A stretch of DNA of 64,000 bases from positions 62,001 to 126,000 of the IMG/VR virus record IMGVR_UViG_3300017917_002441. One strand, given 5' to 3'. This document shows positions 42,293 through 50,851 of the stretch, in pieces. The first letter of the stretch is position 1; each line of letters begins with the position of its first letter. The notes beneath the pieces were generated by a model. The model ran no database searches and was not told the DNA's origin. It saw only the letters and a list, made by a program, of their open reading frames with translations. The translations under genes were made by a program, and so were the position numbers. The DNA comes from a virus.

Positions 42293-43094
42293 CATACATC
42301 TTGAGTTTGGCGACTTAATGCTCAAAAATGAGCAAGACGCTGACCTCTTGATCCTGGCCGGCGACATCTGTGTGGCCAAAGATGCGCTGAAAGAAGGCGA
42401 CATGGGCGACCGTGTGCGCAACTTCTTTCAGCGAGTGAGTTTTCAGTTTCCGCAAACACTGTACGTCATGGGCAATCACGAGCACTACTCGGGAGACTTT
42501 GCCAAGAGCCAAAATATCTTGCAAACCATGTTGGATCAGTTGTGTATCACCAATATCAAAATCATGGAAAAAAGCATCCATGAAATTGGCAATGTCACAT
42601 TCATTGGTGGCACAATGTGGACTGATTTCAACAACGGTGACAGCATTACACTGTTCCATGCGGCTCAGGCCATGAACGACTATCGCGGTGTGCGTAACAG
42701 CAACTCGGGTCATGCCTCAGGTGTATGGAAGTTTTTGCCCAAGCACAGTTACGAAGATCATGTCAGAATGAAACAATACATTCGTATGATTCTTGGCAAC
42801 TTGCGTGATCAAGGTCGCACAGATCAGCGTGTGGTAGTAATATCACATCATGCACCAACACATCTCAGCATTGACGAGTACTACAAAAACGATGCTGTGA
42901 TGAACGGTAACTTTGCCAGCCGGCTTGATGACTTGATCCTAGATCATCCTGAAATTGCTGTGTGGGTACATGGTCACATGCACAACCCCAGTGACTACCA
43001 AGTTGGTGATACACGTGTGTTATGCAACCCACGTGGTTATATTGGGTACGAAAGTCGTGCCAATACTTTTGAACTGTTACATTTTGAGGTGTAA
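42270..43094 (+). CDS. Calcineurin-like metallophosphoesterase
   Basis: 274 residues. Motifs: ASDIHLEF, LAGDICVA, MGNHEHY, SHHAPTH and GHMHNP, all in order, so it should bind two metals and hydrolyse a phosphoester, cyclic nucleotide or nucleic acid. It belongs to the same broad superfamily as 16115 but has a different layout. With a phage cyclase in the window, a cyclic-nucleotide phosphodiesterase role is worth noting, as inference. Confidence 0.93.
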   Translation: MKIALASDIHLEFGDLMLKNEQDADLLILAGDICVAKDALKEGDMGDRVRNFFQRVSFQFPQTLYVMGNHEHYSGDFAKSQNILQTMLDQLCITNIKIMEKSIHEIGNVTFIGGTMWTDFNNGDSITLFHAAQAMNDYRGVRNSNSGHASGVWKFLPKHSYEDHVRMKQYIRMILGNLRDQGRTDQRVVVISHHAPTHLSIDEYYKNDAVMNGNFASRLDDLILDHPEIAVWVHGHMHNPSDYQVGDTRVLCNPRGYIGYESRANTFELLHFEV

Positions 43095-43097
43095 AAA

Positions 43098-43544
43098 ATG
43101 AAAATCGGTCTTAGCTACAGTCGATGCATCCGCGACATTGTTGATGGCACAGTGGACATTGGTGATGTTCTAGTCATAATTTCACGCACAGATTTTGATC
43201 CACACGATGACAAACAGTGGCAGGGCATCTGGCTAGGATACGGTGGCGGCACCAGCAATACTGGCCTGCATGGTTTGTTTGGTGGTAGTCTGCCCGAGTG
43301 GGGCTCTTATGGCGATGAGGACGAAGACCGTTTTCGCTCAGTGAGCATTGAGTTGTGGGAAAGTGGCAAGTTTCACCAACCCAGAAAGTTTGGTGCTCGC
43401 CCACATCGACTGCCCTATTACTGGTTGGAAACTATGTTGCCCAACAGTGAGTTGGACGCCAATCCCGCAGTAAAGGCAGCCTGGGATCAGTTCCAAGTCA
43501 TTGCTGGACTGACTGGACATCACGGTGTGGAACACACGGCATGA
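43098..43544 (+). CDS. Conserved phage protein
   Basis: 148 residues (MKIGLSYSRCIRDIVDGTVD, ISRTDFDPHDD, the C-terminal GLTGHHGVEH). Looks like a conserved phage family; function unknown. Confidence 0.78.
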   Translation: MKIGLSYSRCIRDIVDGTVDIGDVLVIISRTDFDPHDDKQWQGIWLGYGGGTSNTGLHGLFGGSLPEWGSYGDEDEDRFRSVSIELWESGKFHQPRKFGARPHRLPYYWLETMLPNSELDANPAVKAAWDQFQVIAGLTGHHGVEHTA

Positions 43545-43720
43545 AATGGTTGCGATACTCGGGCATCAGTGTTATAATAACACTAAATCCACTGTGGTGG
43601 AAGGTGTTGCCCTGGTTCCGTAAAGAAACCAATGAGTGGGCTGGCCCAAAAGAGCATACTTGGGCCTTGACGTTTTTGTTTTTGACCATACGTGTATGGA
43701 TTGACGATGGGAGTTGGTAA
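43541..43720 (+). CDS. Small Trp-rich phage protein
   Basis: 59 residues, MKWLRYSGISVIITLNPLWW..., ending VWIDDGSW. ATGA overlap; the aromatic pattern is familiar from T4-like phages. Unknown function. Confidence 0.72.
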   Translation: MKWLRYSGISVIITLNPLWWKVLPWFRKETNEWAGPKEHTWALTFLFLTIRVWIDDGSW

Positions 43721-43905
43721 TGAATGACAAGTTAAGAGAGTTAGCGTTGCAAGTGGGCGGCAGTCACTACCCCGAAGTCAGCCAACAGTTTTTAGAAACC
43801 ACTGTGCGCCTGGTAATCAAGCAGTGTGCTGAAGCTTATCATCAAACACGACTGGCTGAAACACCTATTGAACAACACTTTTTGAAGAAATTTGATTTAG
43901 AATGA
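43720..43905 (+). CDS. Small phage protein
   Basis: 61 residues (MNDKLRELALQVGGSHYPEV...). TAATG and ATGA overlaps on both sides. Helical, no known role. Confidence 0.74.
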   Translation: MNDKLRELALQVGGSHYPEVSQQFLETTVRLVIKQCAEAYHQTRLAETPIEQHFLKKFDLE

Positions 43906-44639
43906 AAGTATATCTCAGCAAACCTCGAGATCATTGGATCTCACCATACACCATGTTGGACCGTGCGTTCTTCTGGACTGAGTGGTCAAAGTGTAGTCGT
44001 TGGACCCTGGAGCAAACTCTCGAAGACAATGCTCGAGTCACTCGCGGTGAAAAAAGCCAGTACGTGGAACATCCTGAGTGGGTAGAAAAAGCCTCAGATT
44101 ATCTAGTACCCATTAGCCGAGCTATTGCATGGGTCCTGGATCGTGTGCATCCGCCCATCAGATATGTCAAAATTGATCGCTGGGATACCTGGAGCATGGA
44201 TCATACCTTGGCTGACATTGTGTTGCCCATGTTGAAACAGCTCCGAGCTACCAAACATGGTGCTCCGTTTGTGGACGATGAAGATGTGCCCGAGCATCTG
44301 CGTAGCACAGCCGCGCCTGCTAAAGAGAATGAATGGGATACCGACGACAATCACTTCAAGCGTTGGGACTGGGCCATGGATGAAATGATCTTTGCATTTG
44401 AGTGCAAGGTTGACGATAGTTGGCAAGATGCATTCCGCTCAGGTGAGCATGACATCAAGTGGATTCCCGTGGATGCCGATGGCAACGAAGTACCCAAAGG
44501 CGAACACAAGTATTACCAAATGGGGCACGGCCCCAATGACACTTACCAATGCGATTATGATGGCATGAAGAAAGTGGAAGAACGGATTCAAAACGGGTTT
44601 AGATTGTTTGGCAAATATTATCAAGGACTGTGGGACTGA
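43902..44639 (+). CDS. Conserved phage protein
   Basis: 245 residues, MKVYLSKPRDHWISPYTMLD start; the block RYVKIDRWDTWSMDHTLADI recurs in phage hypotheticals. Acidic, with a metal-like His/Asp/Trp-rich middle. Function unknown. Confidence 0.82.
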   Translation: MKVYLSKPRDHWISPYTMLDRAFFWTEWSKCSRWTLEQTLEDNARVTRGEKSQYVEHPEWVEKASDYLVPISRAIAWVLDRVHPPIRYVKIDRWDTWSMDHTLADIVLPMLKQLRATKHGAPFVDDEDVPEHLRSTAAPAKENEWDTDDNHFKRWDWAMDEMIFAFECKVDDSWQDAFRSGEHDIKWIPVDADGNEVPKGEHKYYQMGHGPNDTYQCDYDGMKKVEERIQNGFRLFGKYYQGLWD

Positions 44640-44641
44640 CT

Positions 44642-45349
44642 ATGAATGCTGTGGTTGATTTGAAAGAAACATTTGACGCCTGGTTAAAAGATTTTCCCAC
44701 TAATGGGTCGCCCATTATTGATTTAAAGTCCCCTGAAGTCAAATTTAGCGACGATCCATTGGCATTGAGCTGTGCCAGCTATCGCATTTTCAAAAACACC
44801 AGTGTGCCGTTTACCGATATTGACAGCGTAACTGCCACAGCCGAGGACCGCGAAACTGCCGCATTGATCCGAAGTTACTATGGGCAAAAGCTGGTGTGGC
44901 AAGCTCTGCAAGGACGTAGTCTAAGTGAGTTTAGAACCAAAATGGGTCAGTTCCTTAACGGTGAACACCAACTGACGTCAGACGAGCTGGGCATGCTGTA
45001 CAGGATTCCTTACTTCTATGATGAGGACTGTGCGCTGGATAAAGTGATTGCAAATACTAAACCAGCCCAAGTCGTTGAACCTCACCTGGTGCATCGGCGC
45101 CGACTCAACTACATCACTTGCATTAATCAATATCGTCGTGCAAACACTTCACGTCACTACTGGTTTGCTGATGAGAATCAATATGCCTATGTAATCAAAG
45201 TGTTGGCCAACAATTCGTTGGTACCACTGTTAGAAAGTGTTATTGCTCGCGGGACGTTGGATGTTAATGCTAGGTTGTATCCTAGGTCACATCGTGGTGC
45301 CGACAGCGACAAAACATACTATGATCTAGTAAAGTTTGAATTGGCATGA
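44642..45349 (+). CDS. Conserved phage protein
   Basis: 235 residues from ATG 44642. AALIRSYYGQKLVWQALQG and SDELGMLYRIPYFYDED are recognisable blocks; family function unknown to me. ATGA overlap with the next gene. Confidence 0.8.
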   Translation: MNAVVDLKETFDAWLKDFPTNGSPIIDLKSPEVKFSDDPLALSCASYRIFKNTSVPFTDIDSVTATAEDRETAALIRSYYGQKLVWQALQGRSLSEFRTKMGQFLNGEHQLTSDELGMLYRIPYFYDEDCALDKVIANTKPAQVVEPHLVHRRRLNYITCINQYRRANTSRHYWFADENQYAYVIKVLANNSLVPLLESVIARGTLDVNARLYPRSHRGADSDKTYYDLVKFELA

Positions 45350-45585
45350 TGCCTTTTCCCAGCGCCTTTTCTGAATACATGCCCGAGCATGTTCACTTGT
45401 CAAGATCCACAGTAGACCACTGTTGGTCACTTTGGCCTCGTCGATGCAGTGTGTCTAATAGACTGCTATGGTTTACTAAAGCCTACCGTGCTCGCCGCAT
45501 AATTACTGGACCTGGGGAGCCTGTGATAGTAGATCGCTGGTACGGGCCACTAGAATTTTTAATTTTACAACTGAAGGAAATTTAA
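45346..45585 (+). CDS. Small phage protein
   Basis: 79 residues with WSLWPRRCSVSNRLLWFTKA. Overlaps metK by one base (TAATG). Unknown function. Confidence 0.74.
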   Translation: MMPFPSAFSEYMPEHVHLSRSTVDHCWSLWPRRCSVSNRLLWFTKAYRARRIITGPGEPVIVDRWYGPLEFLILQLKEI

Positions 45586-46685
45586 TGAGTTATTTGTTTA
45601 CAAGCGAGAGCGTGAGTGAAGGACATCCAGACAAAGTAGCAGACGCCATTAGCGATGCTATCCTTGACTTGGTCATGTCCAAGCAAGACCCCACATTGCG
45701 TTGCGCATGTGAAACACTGGTCACAACAAACATGGTCACTGTGGCAGGCGAATACAAAGGTATTTTGCACAAAGAAGAAGTAGACTCTACCATTCGCAAA
45801 ACTATCAAAAACATTGGTTACGAGCAGCCTGGCTTTGACTGGCGTACAGTAAAAATCTACAACGAGTTGCACGGACAATCAGCAGACATTGCACTGGGCA
45901 CTGACAACTTTGGCGCTGGAGACCAAGGCTTGATGTTTGGTTATGCTTGCAATGAAACCGACAGTTACATGCCCAGCGCAATTTACTGGAGTCATCGCAT
46001 TGTGGAAGGCTTGGCACAAGCACGTAAAAATGGTGTTGTGACTTGGCTTGGCCCCGACGCAAAAAGTCAAGTAACTTTTGAATACGATGAAACAAACAAA
46101 CCTATTCGTATTTCCAAGGTAGTTTGTAGTACACAACATGCCGAGTCAGTTGACATTGAAACTGTGCGCAGTGTTGTCAAAACTTTGATCACAAACATAC
46201 TTCCAGTGCAATATGTTGATACAAATACTGATTTTTATATTAATCCTACTGGGCGCTTTGTTATTGGCGGCCCTGATGGCGACACTGGACTTACCGGTCG
46301 CAAAATTATCGTTGATACATATGGTGGTTATAGCCCTCACGGTGGCGGAGCTTTCTCTGGTAAAGACCCTACTAAAGTTGACCGTTCAGCCGCTTACATG
46401 ATGCGCTACATTGCCAAGAACATTGTGGCCAGTGGACGTGCGGACTGGGCCACATGCCAAATCAGTTATGCTATTGGTATGGCGCAACCCATGAGTTTCT
46501 ACGTGGAATGCGAAGACCGAGCCCTGGCAAGAGATCTAACAATGCTGATTCCACGTGTGGTGGATTTGACACCAAAGGGCATTATTGATCGTTTTGATTT
46601 GTTTAGGCCTATTTACAGTTCTACAACAAATTATGGACACTTTGGTAAAGCAGATCTTCCTTGGGAACGGGTTGACTTGTTTTAA
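45585..46685 (+). CDS. metK: S-adenosylmethionine synthetase
   Basis: Makes SAM from ATP and methionine. 366 residues against 384 in E. coli. SESVSEGHPDKVADAISDA (ATP-binding His), the signature GAGDQGLMFGYA, VIGGPDGDTGLTGRKIIVD and the second signature GGGAFSGKDPTKVDRS are intact. The TylF-like methyltransferase at 47805 could use the product. A phage metK could also sustain SAM after host SAM breakdown. Confidence 0.97.
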   Translation: MSYLFTSESVSEGHPDKVADAISDAILDLVMSKQDPTLRCACETLVTTNMVTVAGEYKGILHKEEVDSTIRKTIKNIGYEQPGFDWRTVKIYNELHGQSADIALGTDNFGAGDQGLMFGYACNETDSYMPSAIYWSHRIVEGLAQARKNGVVTWLGPDAKSQVTFEYDETNKPIRISKVVCSTQHAESVDIETVRSVVKTLITNILPVQYVDTNTDFYINPTGRFVIGGPDGDTGLTGRKIIVDTYGGYSPHGGGAFSGKDPTKVDRSAAYMMRYIAKNIVASGRADWATCQISYAIGMAQPMSFYVECEDRALARDLTMLIPRVVDLTPKGIIDRFDLFRPIYSSTTNYGHFGKADLPWERVDLF

Positions 46686-46691
46686 ATAAGT

Positions 46692-46940
46692 ATGAGTCAA
46701 GGACATCAAGTTTTCAAATTCATAGAGGAGCAAATGTCCTTGGTCAGCAGAAGCCTTGACGTGAAAATTACTAGAGACGAGTACAATCTTTGGCAGAAAG
46801 ATTATACGTGGGAAGCACTCCACGGTATTCGTTACGGCCAAAGCTTCTGTAATCATTTCAACATCAACGACAACAAGCTTTACTATACACGGGATTCAGT
46901 TTGGGCTGATGACTACATACAAGAAACCTACATTAGGTGA
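46692..46940 (+). CDS. Small phage protein
   Basis: 82 residues, MSQGHQVFKFIEEQMSLVSR..., helix followed by aromatic segments (WQKDYTWEALHGIRYGQSF). Unknown. Confidence 0.72.
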   Translation: MSQGHQVFKFIEEQMSLVSRSLDVKITRDEYNLWQKDYTWEALHGIRYGQSFCNHFNINDNKLYYTRDSVWADDYIQETYIR

Positions 46941-47181
46941 ACATCTCAAAGGCATGAAACTCCCGTTTGAAATACGAGAGCAATCTAGTTTTCTCTATGC
47001 CAAGGAGATAGTCAAACCTTTTGGTGTGGTTGATCAGGTCATTGAGTGGTGCAAGCACGAAATGATTGCTGAGTGGCGCTGGCAACTGGTTGAAGTCAGT
47101 TCAGATGTGCGTCCGGGGCGTTACGTATTCTATTTTGACAGCGAGCGAGACGCTGTGGCCTTTACGCTACGCTGGATCTAG
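46909..47181 (+). CDS. Small phage protein with C-terminal F-x-LRW motif
   Basis: 90 residues, or 75 if the later ATG 46954 is used. It ends FDSERDAVAFTLRWI, matching the 39584 and 39727 proteins. The proteins appear to be a scattered small paralogue family. Confidence 0.7.
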   Translation: MTTYKKPTLGEHLKGMKLPFEIREQSSFLYAKEIVKPFGVVDQVIEWCKHEMIAEWRWQLVEVSSDVRPGRYVFYFDSERDAVAFTLRWI

Positions 47182-47186
47182 CCTGG

Positions 47187-47215
47187 TTGACCATTTATTC
47201 CTGTTTTGCTATAAT
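47187..47215 (+). promoter_or_regulatory. Sigma70-type phage promoter (family copy)
   Basis: TTGACC (47187-47192), 17-base spacer ending GTTTTGC, TATAAT (47210-47215), leader GTGTATAGT then AAGGAG. Confidence 0.92.
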
Positions 47216-47240
47216 ATGTGTATAGTACAAGGAGTATATC

Positions 47241-47465
47241 ATGAATGCACACGATCGTGGTAATCTAGAGTTTTTGCTGTCAGCAGACAAAGCCACAATG
47301 GATCAGTGGTACCAAACTGCCACAGCCGATGACCTTGCCTACGCTCAAGAACTGCTACAGATGGCTCGCAGTGAACTAGAACTACGTGCTCTGGAAGTAA
47401 TTGATGCAGAAGCTGACGAAGATGTGTCTGACGCTCAGGCAGTGCTGGCTCGTTTTGCACTATGA
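47241..47465 (+). CDS. Conserved small acidic protein
   Basis: 74 residues (MNAHDRGNLEFLLSADKATM...). Helical, acidic; looks conserved among small phage proteins. ATGA overlap with the next gene. Confidence 0.78.
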   Translation: MNAHDRGNLEFLLSADKATMDQWYQTATADDLAYAQELLQMARSELELRALEVIDAEADEDVSDAQAVLARFAL

Positions 47466-47797
47466 ATCACCAGTTTTTGATCATGTGGGACTGTCAAGGT
47501 CTTGAATGTGTTGTGGACATCACCGAAGATGAACAGCGCCGTATGTGGCAAAAACTCAAGGGTGAGCTACCGAATGAAACGGCTGTGCCCAATATCAATC
47601 ATCTTGTATTACGAGCCAGGTACAATAGCCAGCGCCACTACGAGATCTATTTCATAGAAGCACAAGAAGGCATCACACAAGACGATATTCGTGAAATGTT
47701 TGAAAGTGCTCCACAACATGCAGCCGACACTATCCGGCGAATAGGACAATGTCTTTACAGTGATAGGGTTGACAGTAACCGGGTAAAAATTGTATAA
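47462..47797 (+). CDS. Conserved phage protein
   Basis: 111 residues, MNHQFLIMWDCQGLECVVDI... Strands then helices; no function recognised. The last codons overlap the promoter at 47769. Confidence 0.78.
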   Translation: MNHQFLIMWDCQGLECVVDITEDEQRRMWQKLKGELPNETAVPNINHLVLRARYNSQRHYEIYFIEAQEGITQDDIREMFESAPQHAADTIRRIGQCLYSDRVDSNRVKIV

Positions 47798-47798
47798 T
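47769..47798 (+). promoter_or_regulatory. Promoter giving a leaderless transcript
   Basis: TTGACA (47769-47774), 18-base spacer, TATAAT (47793-47798), six bases, ATG 47805. It lies inside the end of the upstream gene. Confidence 0.85.
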
Positions 47799-47804
47799 TA
47801 TATC

Positions 47805-48539
47805 ATGGACCTATATAGAATATTAGACAGAATTGAAGAGTGGTGGAGATACCCACAACCTAGTCAGCGTCAACGCCAGTTACTGGGCTTGCATACTGAT
47901 GTCATTGACACAGAGTTTACAGCCACAAGACTGGCAAGTGAGGAATCAGCGCAATATGCGCTGACTTACATGCGAGCAGTGCCCAACTTTGACACTGATT
48001 ATGACTTGCATCGGTGGGTGGCCACAACACAGACTGATCCCACGCTGGAGTCAGGCTTGGTGCTGGAGTTCGGTGTTGCCACTGGACGTACATTGAATCA
48101 ATTTGCTCGTTGGTTCCCCGGCGACACTGTGTATGGATTTGATGGATTTCAAGGACTGCCCGAAGACTGGACCAGCCGCATGCGCCGTGGGTTCTTTGCT
48201 AGAAAGAACTTGCCCCGTGTGAGAAGCAACTGCGAACTTGTGGTGGGATGGTTTGATCGAACACTGCCAAACTTTGTTAGAAAAATTGGGCATAGACCAA
48301 TCAAGTTACTGCACGTGGATTGCGACTTGTATTCCAGCACTGTGACCATTTTGGAAAACTTGCGTCACAACATTGTGCCCGGCACTGTGATTGTGTTTGA
48401 CGAGTACATGAACTACCCAGGCTGGCAACTAGATGAATATCGCGCCTGGCAAGAGTTCGTTACACAATACAAAATTGACTATGAATACATTGGCCGTGTG
48501 AGCCGGCACCAAAAAGTAGCTGTAAGAGTACTAAAGTAA
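47805..48539 (+). CDS. TylF-like class I methyltransferase, leaderless gene
   Basis: 244 residues. SAM motif LEFGVATGRTLNQFAR, then TVYGFDGFQGLPEDW, LLHVDCDLYSST and VIVFDEYMNYPGW match the TylF/macrocin O-methyltransferase group. Possible targets are sugars or peptides. The metK gene lies 1.1 kb upstream. ATG 47805 is chosen because the promoter -10 ends six bases before it. Confidence 0.88.
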   Translation: MDLYRILDRIEEWWRYPQPSQRQRQLLGLHTDVIDTEFTATRLASEESAQYALTYMRAVPNFDTDYDLHRWVATTQTDPTLESGLVLEFGVATGRTLNQFARWFPGDTVYGFDGFQGLPEDWTSRMRRGFFARKNLPRVRSNCELVVGWFDRTLPNFVRKIGHRPIKLLHVDCDLYSSTVTILENLRHNIVPGTVIVFDEYMNYPGWQLDEYRAWQEFVTQYKIDYEYIGRVSRHQKVAVRVLK

Positions 48540-48553
48540 TACTCAAGTACTAC
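48536..48553. promoter_or_regulatory. Palindrome copy 1 (operator candidate)
   Basis: GTAATACT-CA-AGTACTAC, one mismatch from perfect, overlapping the gene stop and nine bases before the -35 at 48562. A perfect copy is at 54219. Confidence 0.5.
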
Positions 48554-48561
48554 TTTTGCGT

Positions 48562-48590
48562 TTGGCCAAAATTCGCTCTTTTGCTATAAT
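48562..48590 (+). promoter_or_regulatory. Sigma70-type phage promoter (family copy)
   Basis: TTGGCC (48562-48567), 17-base spacer ending CTTTTGC, TATAAT (48585-48590). Confidence 0.9.
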
Positions 48591-48613
48591 AGAAACATAG
48601 CAAGGAGCAAGTG

Positions 48614-48808
48614 ATGATTGAAAACGGTACCAACGTTTACATTGTACAGATCAACATGGCAGAGCCCAATCAAAATCCTGATTGGGACAATGTTGGCGTA
48701 TATCAAGACCGTCAGCAGGCAGTGACCCAAATTGACTGGATGAAAGCCGAGTACGGCGACACCATCGAGTTCCGCATTGACACTGTGCAATTCTACATTG
48801 CAGCCTAA
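48614..48808 (+). CDS. Small phage protein
   Basis: 64 residues from ATG 48614 (AAGGAG site). VYIVQINMAEPNQNPDWDNV; a ferredoxin-like strand-helix pattern is possible. Unknown. Confidence 0.76.
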   Translation: MIENGTNVYIVQINMAEPNQNPDWDNVGVYQDRQQAVTQIDWMKAEYGDTIEFRIDTVQFYIAA

Positions 48809-48818
48809 GGACATGCAA

Positions 48819-48998
48819 ATGAAATCCTACAAGGTCACGATTCTGTTTACCAATTTGGATAACAGTTTGTACACAGATTTTCAGGCCAGAGTAAAGTATG
48901 ACATTGAGTCAGACGACTACAGCCACGCATTCTTGATGGCCCAACGACTGGCCAAGTCCCTAGACGCTGACCAATTTGACATTGAGGAAGTACAGTGA
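48819..48998 (+). CDS. Small phage protein
   Basis: 59 residues from ATG 48819 (AAGGA seven bases before). MKSYKVTILFTNLDNSLYTD...; acidic C-terminus. Unknown. Confidence 0.72.
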   Translation: MKSYKVTILFTNLDNSLYTDFQARVKYDIESDDYSHAFLMAQRLAKSLDADQFDIEEVQ

Positions 48999-49117
48999 GC
49001 CAGGAGTTTATCCGTAGCCAAGTTGAATACTACAGGCGACATCTAAACTGTGGTCATCCGCGTGACTGGAACCAAATCCTTGGCCTGTATCAATATTACA
49101 AAGGATTGCTGAAATGA
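48995..49117 (+). CDS. Tiny phage protein
   Basis: 40 residues with GTG start overlapping the previous stop (GTGA). Basic/aromatic (RRHLNCGHPRDWNQILGLYQ). Its stop overlaps the next ATG. Confidence 0.65.
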   Translation: MSQEFIRSQVEYYRRHLNCGHPRDWNQILGLYQYYKGLLK

Positions 49118-49419
49118 ACATCCACACCGTAGCACAAAATCTCCGCAACACAATCGCCGGCAAGGAACACTTACTGAATCAATACAACCGAGCACTCGAA
49201 GGTGATAAGATGTTGTATGAACAGAAGATTGCAGTAAATGCCGCAAGTGAGTTTGTTAAAATCAACATTGACGAACTACGACGCATCTTGCAGGATGTAG
49301 AACAGTGTTGCGAAAAAGCCACAGCAGATTCATGGGCACTGAGTCCCGACCGTAGCGGTGGGCAATTCACTCAAGACGAAATCAACAATGCAGATCGTTC
49401 GGGCTGGATTGCACCCTGA
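49114..49419 (+). CDS. Conserved small phage protein
   Basis: 101 residues, mostly helical (MNIHTVAQNLRNTIAGKEHL...) with a polar end (SPDRSGGQFTQDEINNADRS). Likely coiled-coil; unknown function. Confidence 0.76.
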   Translation: MNIHTVAQNLRNTIAGKEHLLNQYNRALEGDKMLYEQKIAVNAASEFVKINIDELRRILQDVEQCCEKATADSWALSPDRSGGQFTQDEINNADRSGWIAP

Positions 49420-49425
49420 CAAAGG

Positions 49426-49454
49426 TTGACAAATAAACAGAATTTTGCTATAAT
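49426..49454 (+). promoter_or_regulatory. Promoter of the ParB-fold gene
   Basis: TTGACA (49426-49431), 17-base spacer ending TTTTGC, TATAAT (49449-49454). Confidence 0.92.
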
Positions 49455-49461
49455 TATTTTA

Positions 49462-49480
49462 CGGTGAAAGATTATCACCG
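49462..49480 (+). promoter_or_regulatory. 5'-terminal hairpin of ParB-fold mRNA
   Basis: CGGTGA pairs with TCACCG around AAGATTA; predicted +1 is 49461, so the RNA would start with this stem. A second hairpin, TTGAC-ATGGG-GTCAA, follows near 49502 in the 90-base leader. Confidence 0.6.
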
Positions 49481-49550
49481 GCTAACCTAGAAGTAACGAC
49501 TTGACATGGGGTCAACCAGTTACAAGGTTACGAACGAAAGGAATCGCTTT

Positions 49551-50747
49551 ATGGCAACCGCCAACGCAACTTATGCGGCACAACGTAACGCCCGCTTCTC
49601 TAACACTAGCTCTAACCTTGTAGACCTGGTTCAACGATACAATGACACCGTGGCTGCTTTGCCTGTACAGGCTCGTCGCAACCACCAAGCCGCACTGGCC
49701 AAAGCACTGAAACAGTTTCGCGCCAACCACCCTGGGCTCACTGTGCTCAGCGATCGTGGTCGCTTCCGTATGTGCAAGAGTCTCATGGGCCGACTCAAGG
49801 ACATTGAGATTGATACCACAATGCAACGTGAGCCCAATTTGAAGTGGATCATCACGATCATCGCCAACTTCCGTGCATATCAAGCACAACCCATTCAGGT
49901 GTACGAACTGCCCGACGGCAACTACGGTGCCTGGGACGGTCAACACACCAGCCTTGCACTGTACCTTATTGGTACACAGGCCCTGGGCATGGCGTTTGAA
50001 GACATTGAAGTTCCCATCAACATTTACGACATCAAGAGCCGCGGCGAGATCCGTAGCAACTTCATCAACAACAACACCACAGTGGGCAAAAACGCTGGCA
50101 AAAAACCTCTAGACATCATTGACATTTTCATGCAGATGATTTACGGTGTAGAAGTTGACGGCGTCTCAGAACAAGAGTGGGTAGATGCGCACGCCAAGTG
50201 GCGACACATTGCCAACGCTGGTATGTTCTTGACTGCTGACAAGTTTAACGATACAGATCAAGTGGGTGCAATTAGTCGTCTCAATGAAGTAGCAGACGAA
50301 GGCACTAGTGTAGAAACTGTGCGTCAGTTCTCTGTGTATGGAAAATACATTGTTGCCAGCCAGCAACGTGCTATCAACACAAAGGAAATTCCCATCATCA
50401 TTGAGCTGTTGAACCTTTGTGCCCAACAAGATATTCAGTGGAGCGATGCTGATATCGAGGACCTTGCGCAACACTGTATTGACTTGTTTGACGCCAACTT
50501 TGACGCCAAGGGTCCATACTGGGATCAAGTGCATCAAGCCAACCTCAATGCTTATAACAAAGCCAACAAGGGCATTCCCAAGCACCTGTGGCCTGAAGCA
50601 CCGCGTAACAGCAAGAACGTGCCACAAGGTATTGCATTTTTCTGGCATCAACTCATGACATCTTGGGTTCCCACCAAAGCCAAAAGTTTCCGTTTCCCCA
50701 AACAACCATTCAGTGCCTACACGCCTGACACCAAGGACTTGTTTTAA
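49551..50747 (+). CDS. ParB/sulfiredoxin-fold protein
   Basis: 398 residues from ATG 49551 (AAAGGA site). The core VYELPDGNYGAWDGQHTSLAL matches the ParB-N/Srx-like pattern (dG.y.i.DGqHR..A), and KDIEIDTTMQREPNLKW precedes it. The long C-terminal part is helical and ends FRFPKQPFSAYTPDTKDLF. ParB-fold proteins bind CTP or DNA; partition, nuclease or regulatory roles are all possible. Strong own promoter with structured leader. Confidence 0.82.
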   Translation: MATANATYAAQRNARFSNTSSNLVDLVQRYNDTVAALPVQARRNHQAALAKALKQFRANHPGLTVLSDRGRFRMCKSLMGRLKDIEIDTTMQREPNLKWIITIIANFRAYQAQPIQVYELPDGNYGAWDGQHTSLALYLIGTQALGMAFEDIEVPINIYDIKSRGEIRSNFINNNTTVGKNAGKKPLDIIDIFMQMIYGVEVDGVSEQEWVDAHAKWRHIANAGMFLTADKFNDTDQVGAISRLNEVADEGTSVETVRQFSVYGKYIVASQQRAINTKEIPIIIELLNLCAQQDIQWSDADIEDLAQHCIDLFDANFDAKGPYWDQVHQANLNAYNKANKGIPKHLWPEAPRNSKNVPQGIAFFWHQLMTSWVPTKAKSFRFPKQPFSAYTPDTKDLF

Positions 50748-50851
50748 TGAACAGCGATAAAATATTTTATGGCACCATCCTGGCCTTGATGACATTGTTG
50801 TTTGGGCATCCAGGGTGGGCATTTTGTATCTTTTTAATTGCAGTGCTATGA
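50747..50851 (+). CDS. Tiny membrane protein
   Basis: 34 residues, one or two hydrophobic helices (ILALMTLLFGHPGWAFCIFL). TAATG start and ATGA end overlaps. Confidence 0.62.
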   Translation: MNSDKIFYGTILALMTLLFGHPGWAFCIFLIAVL

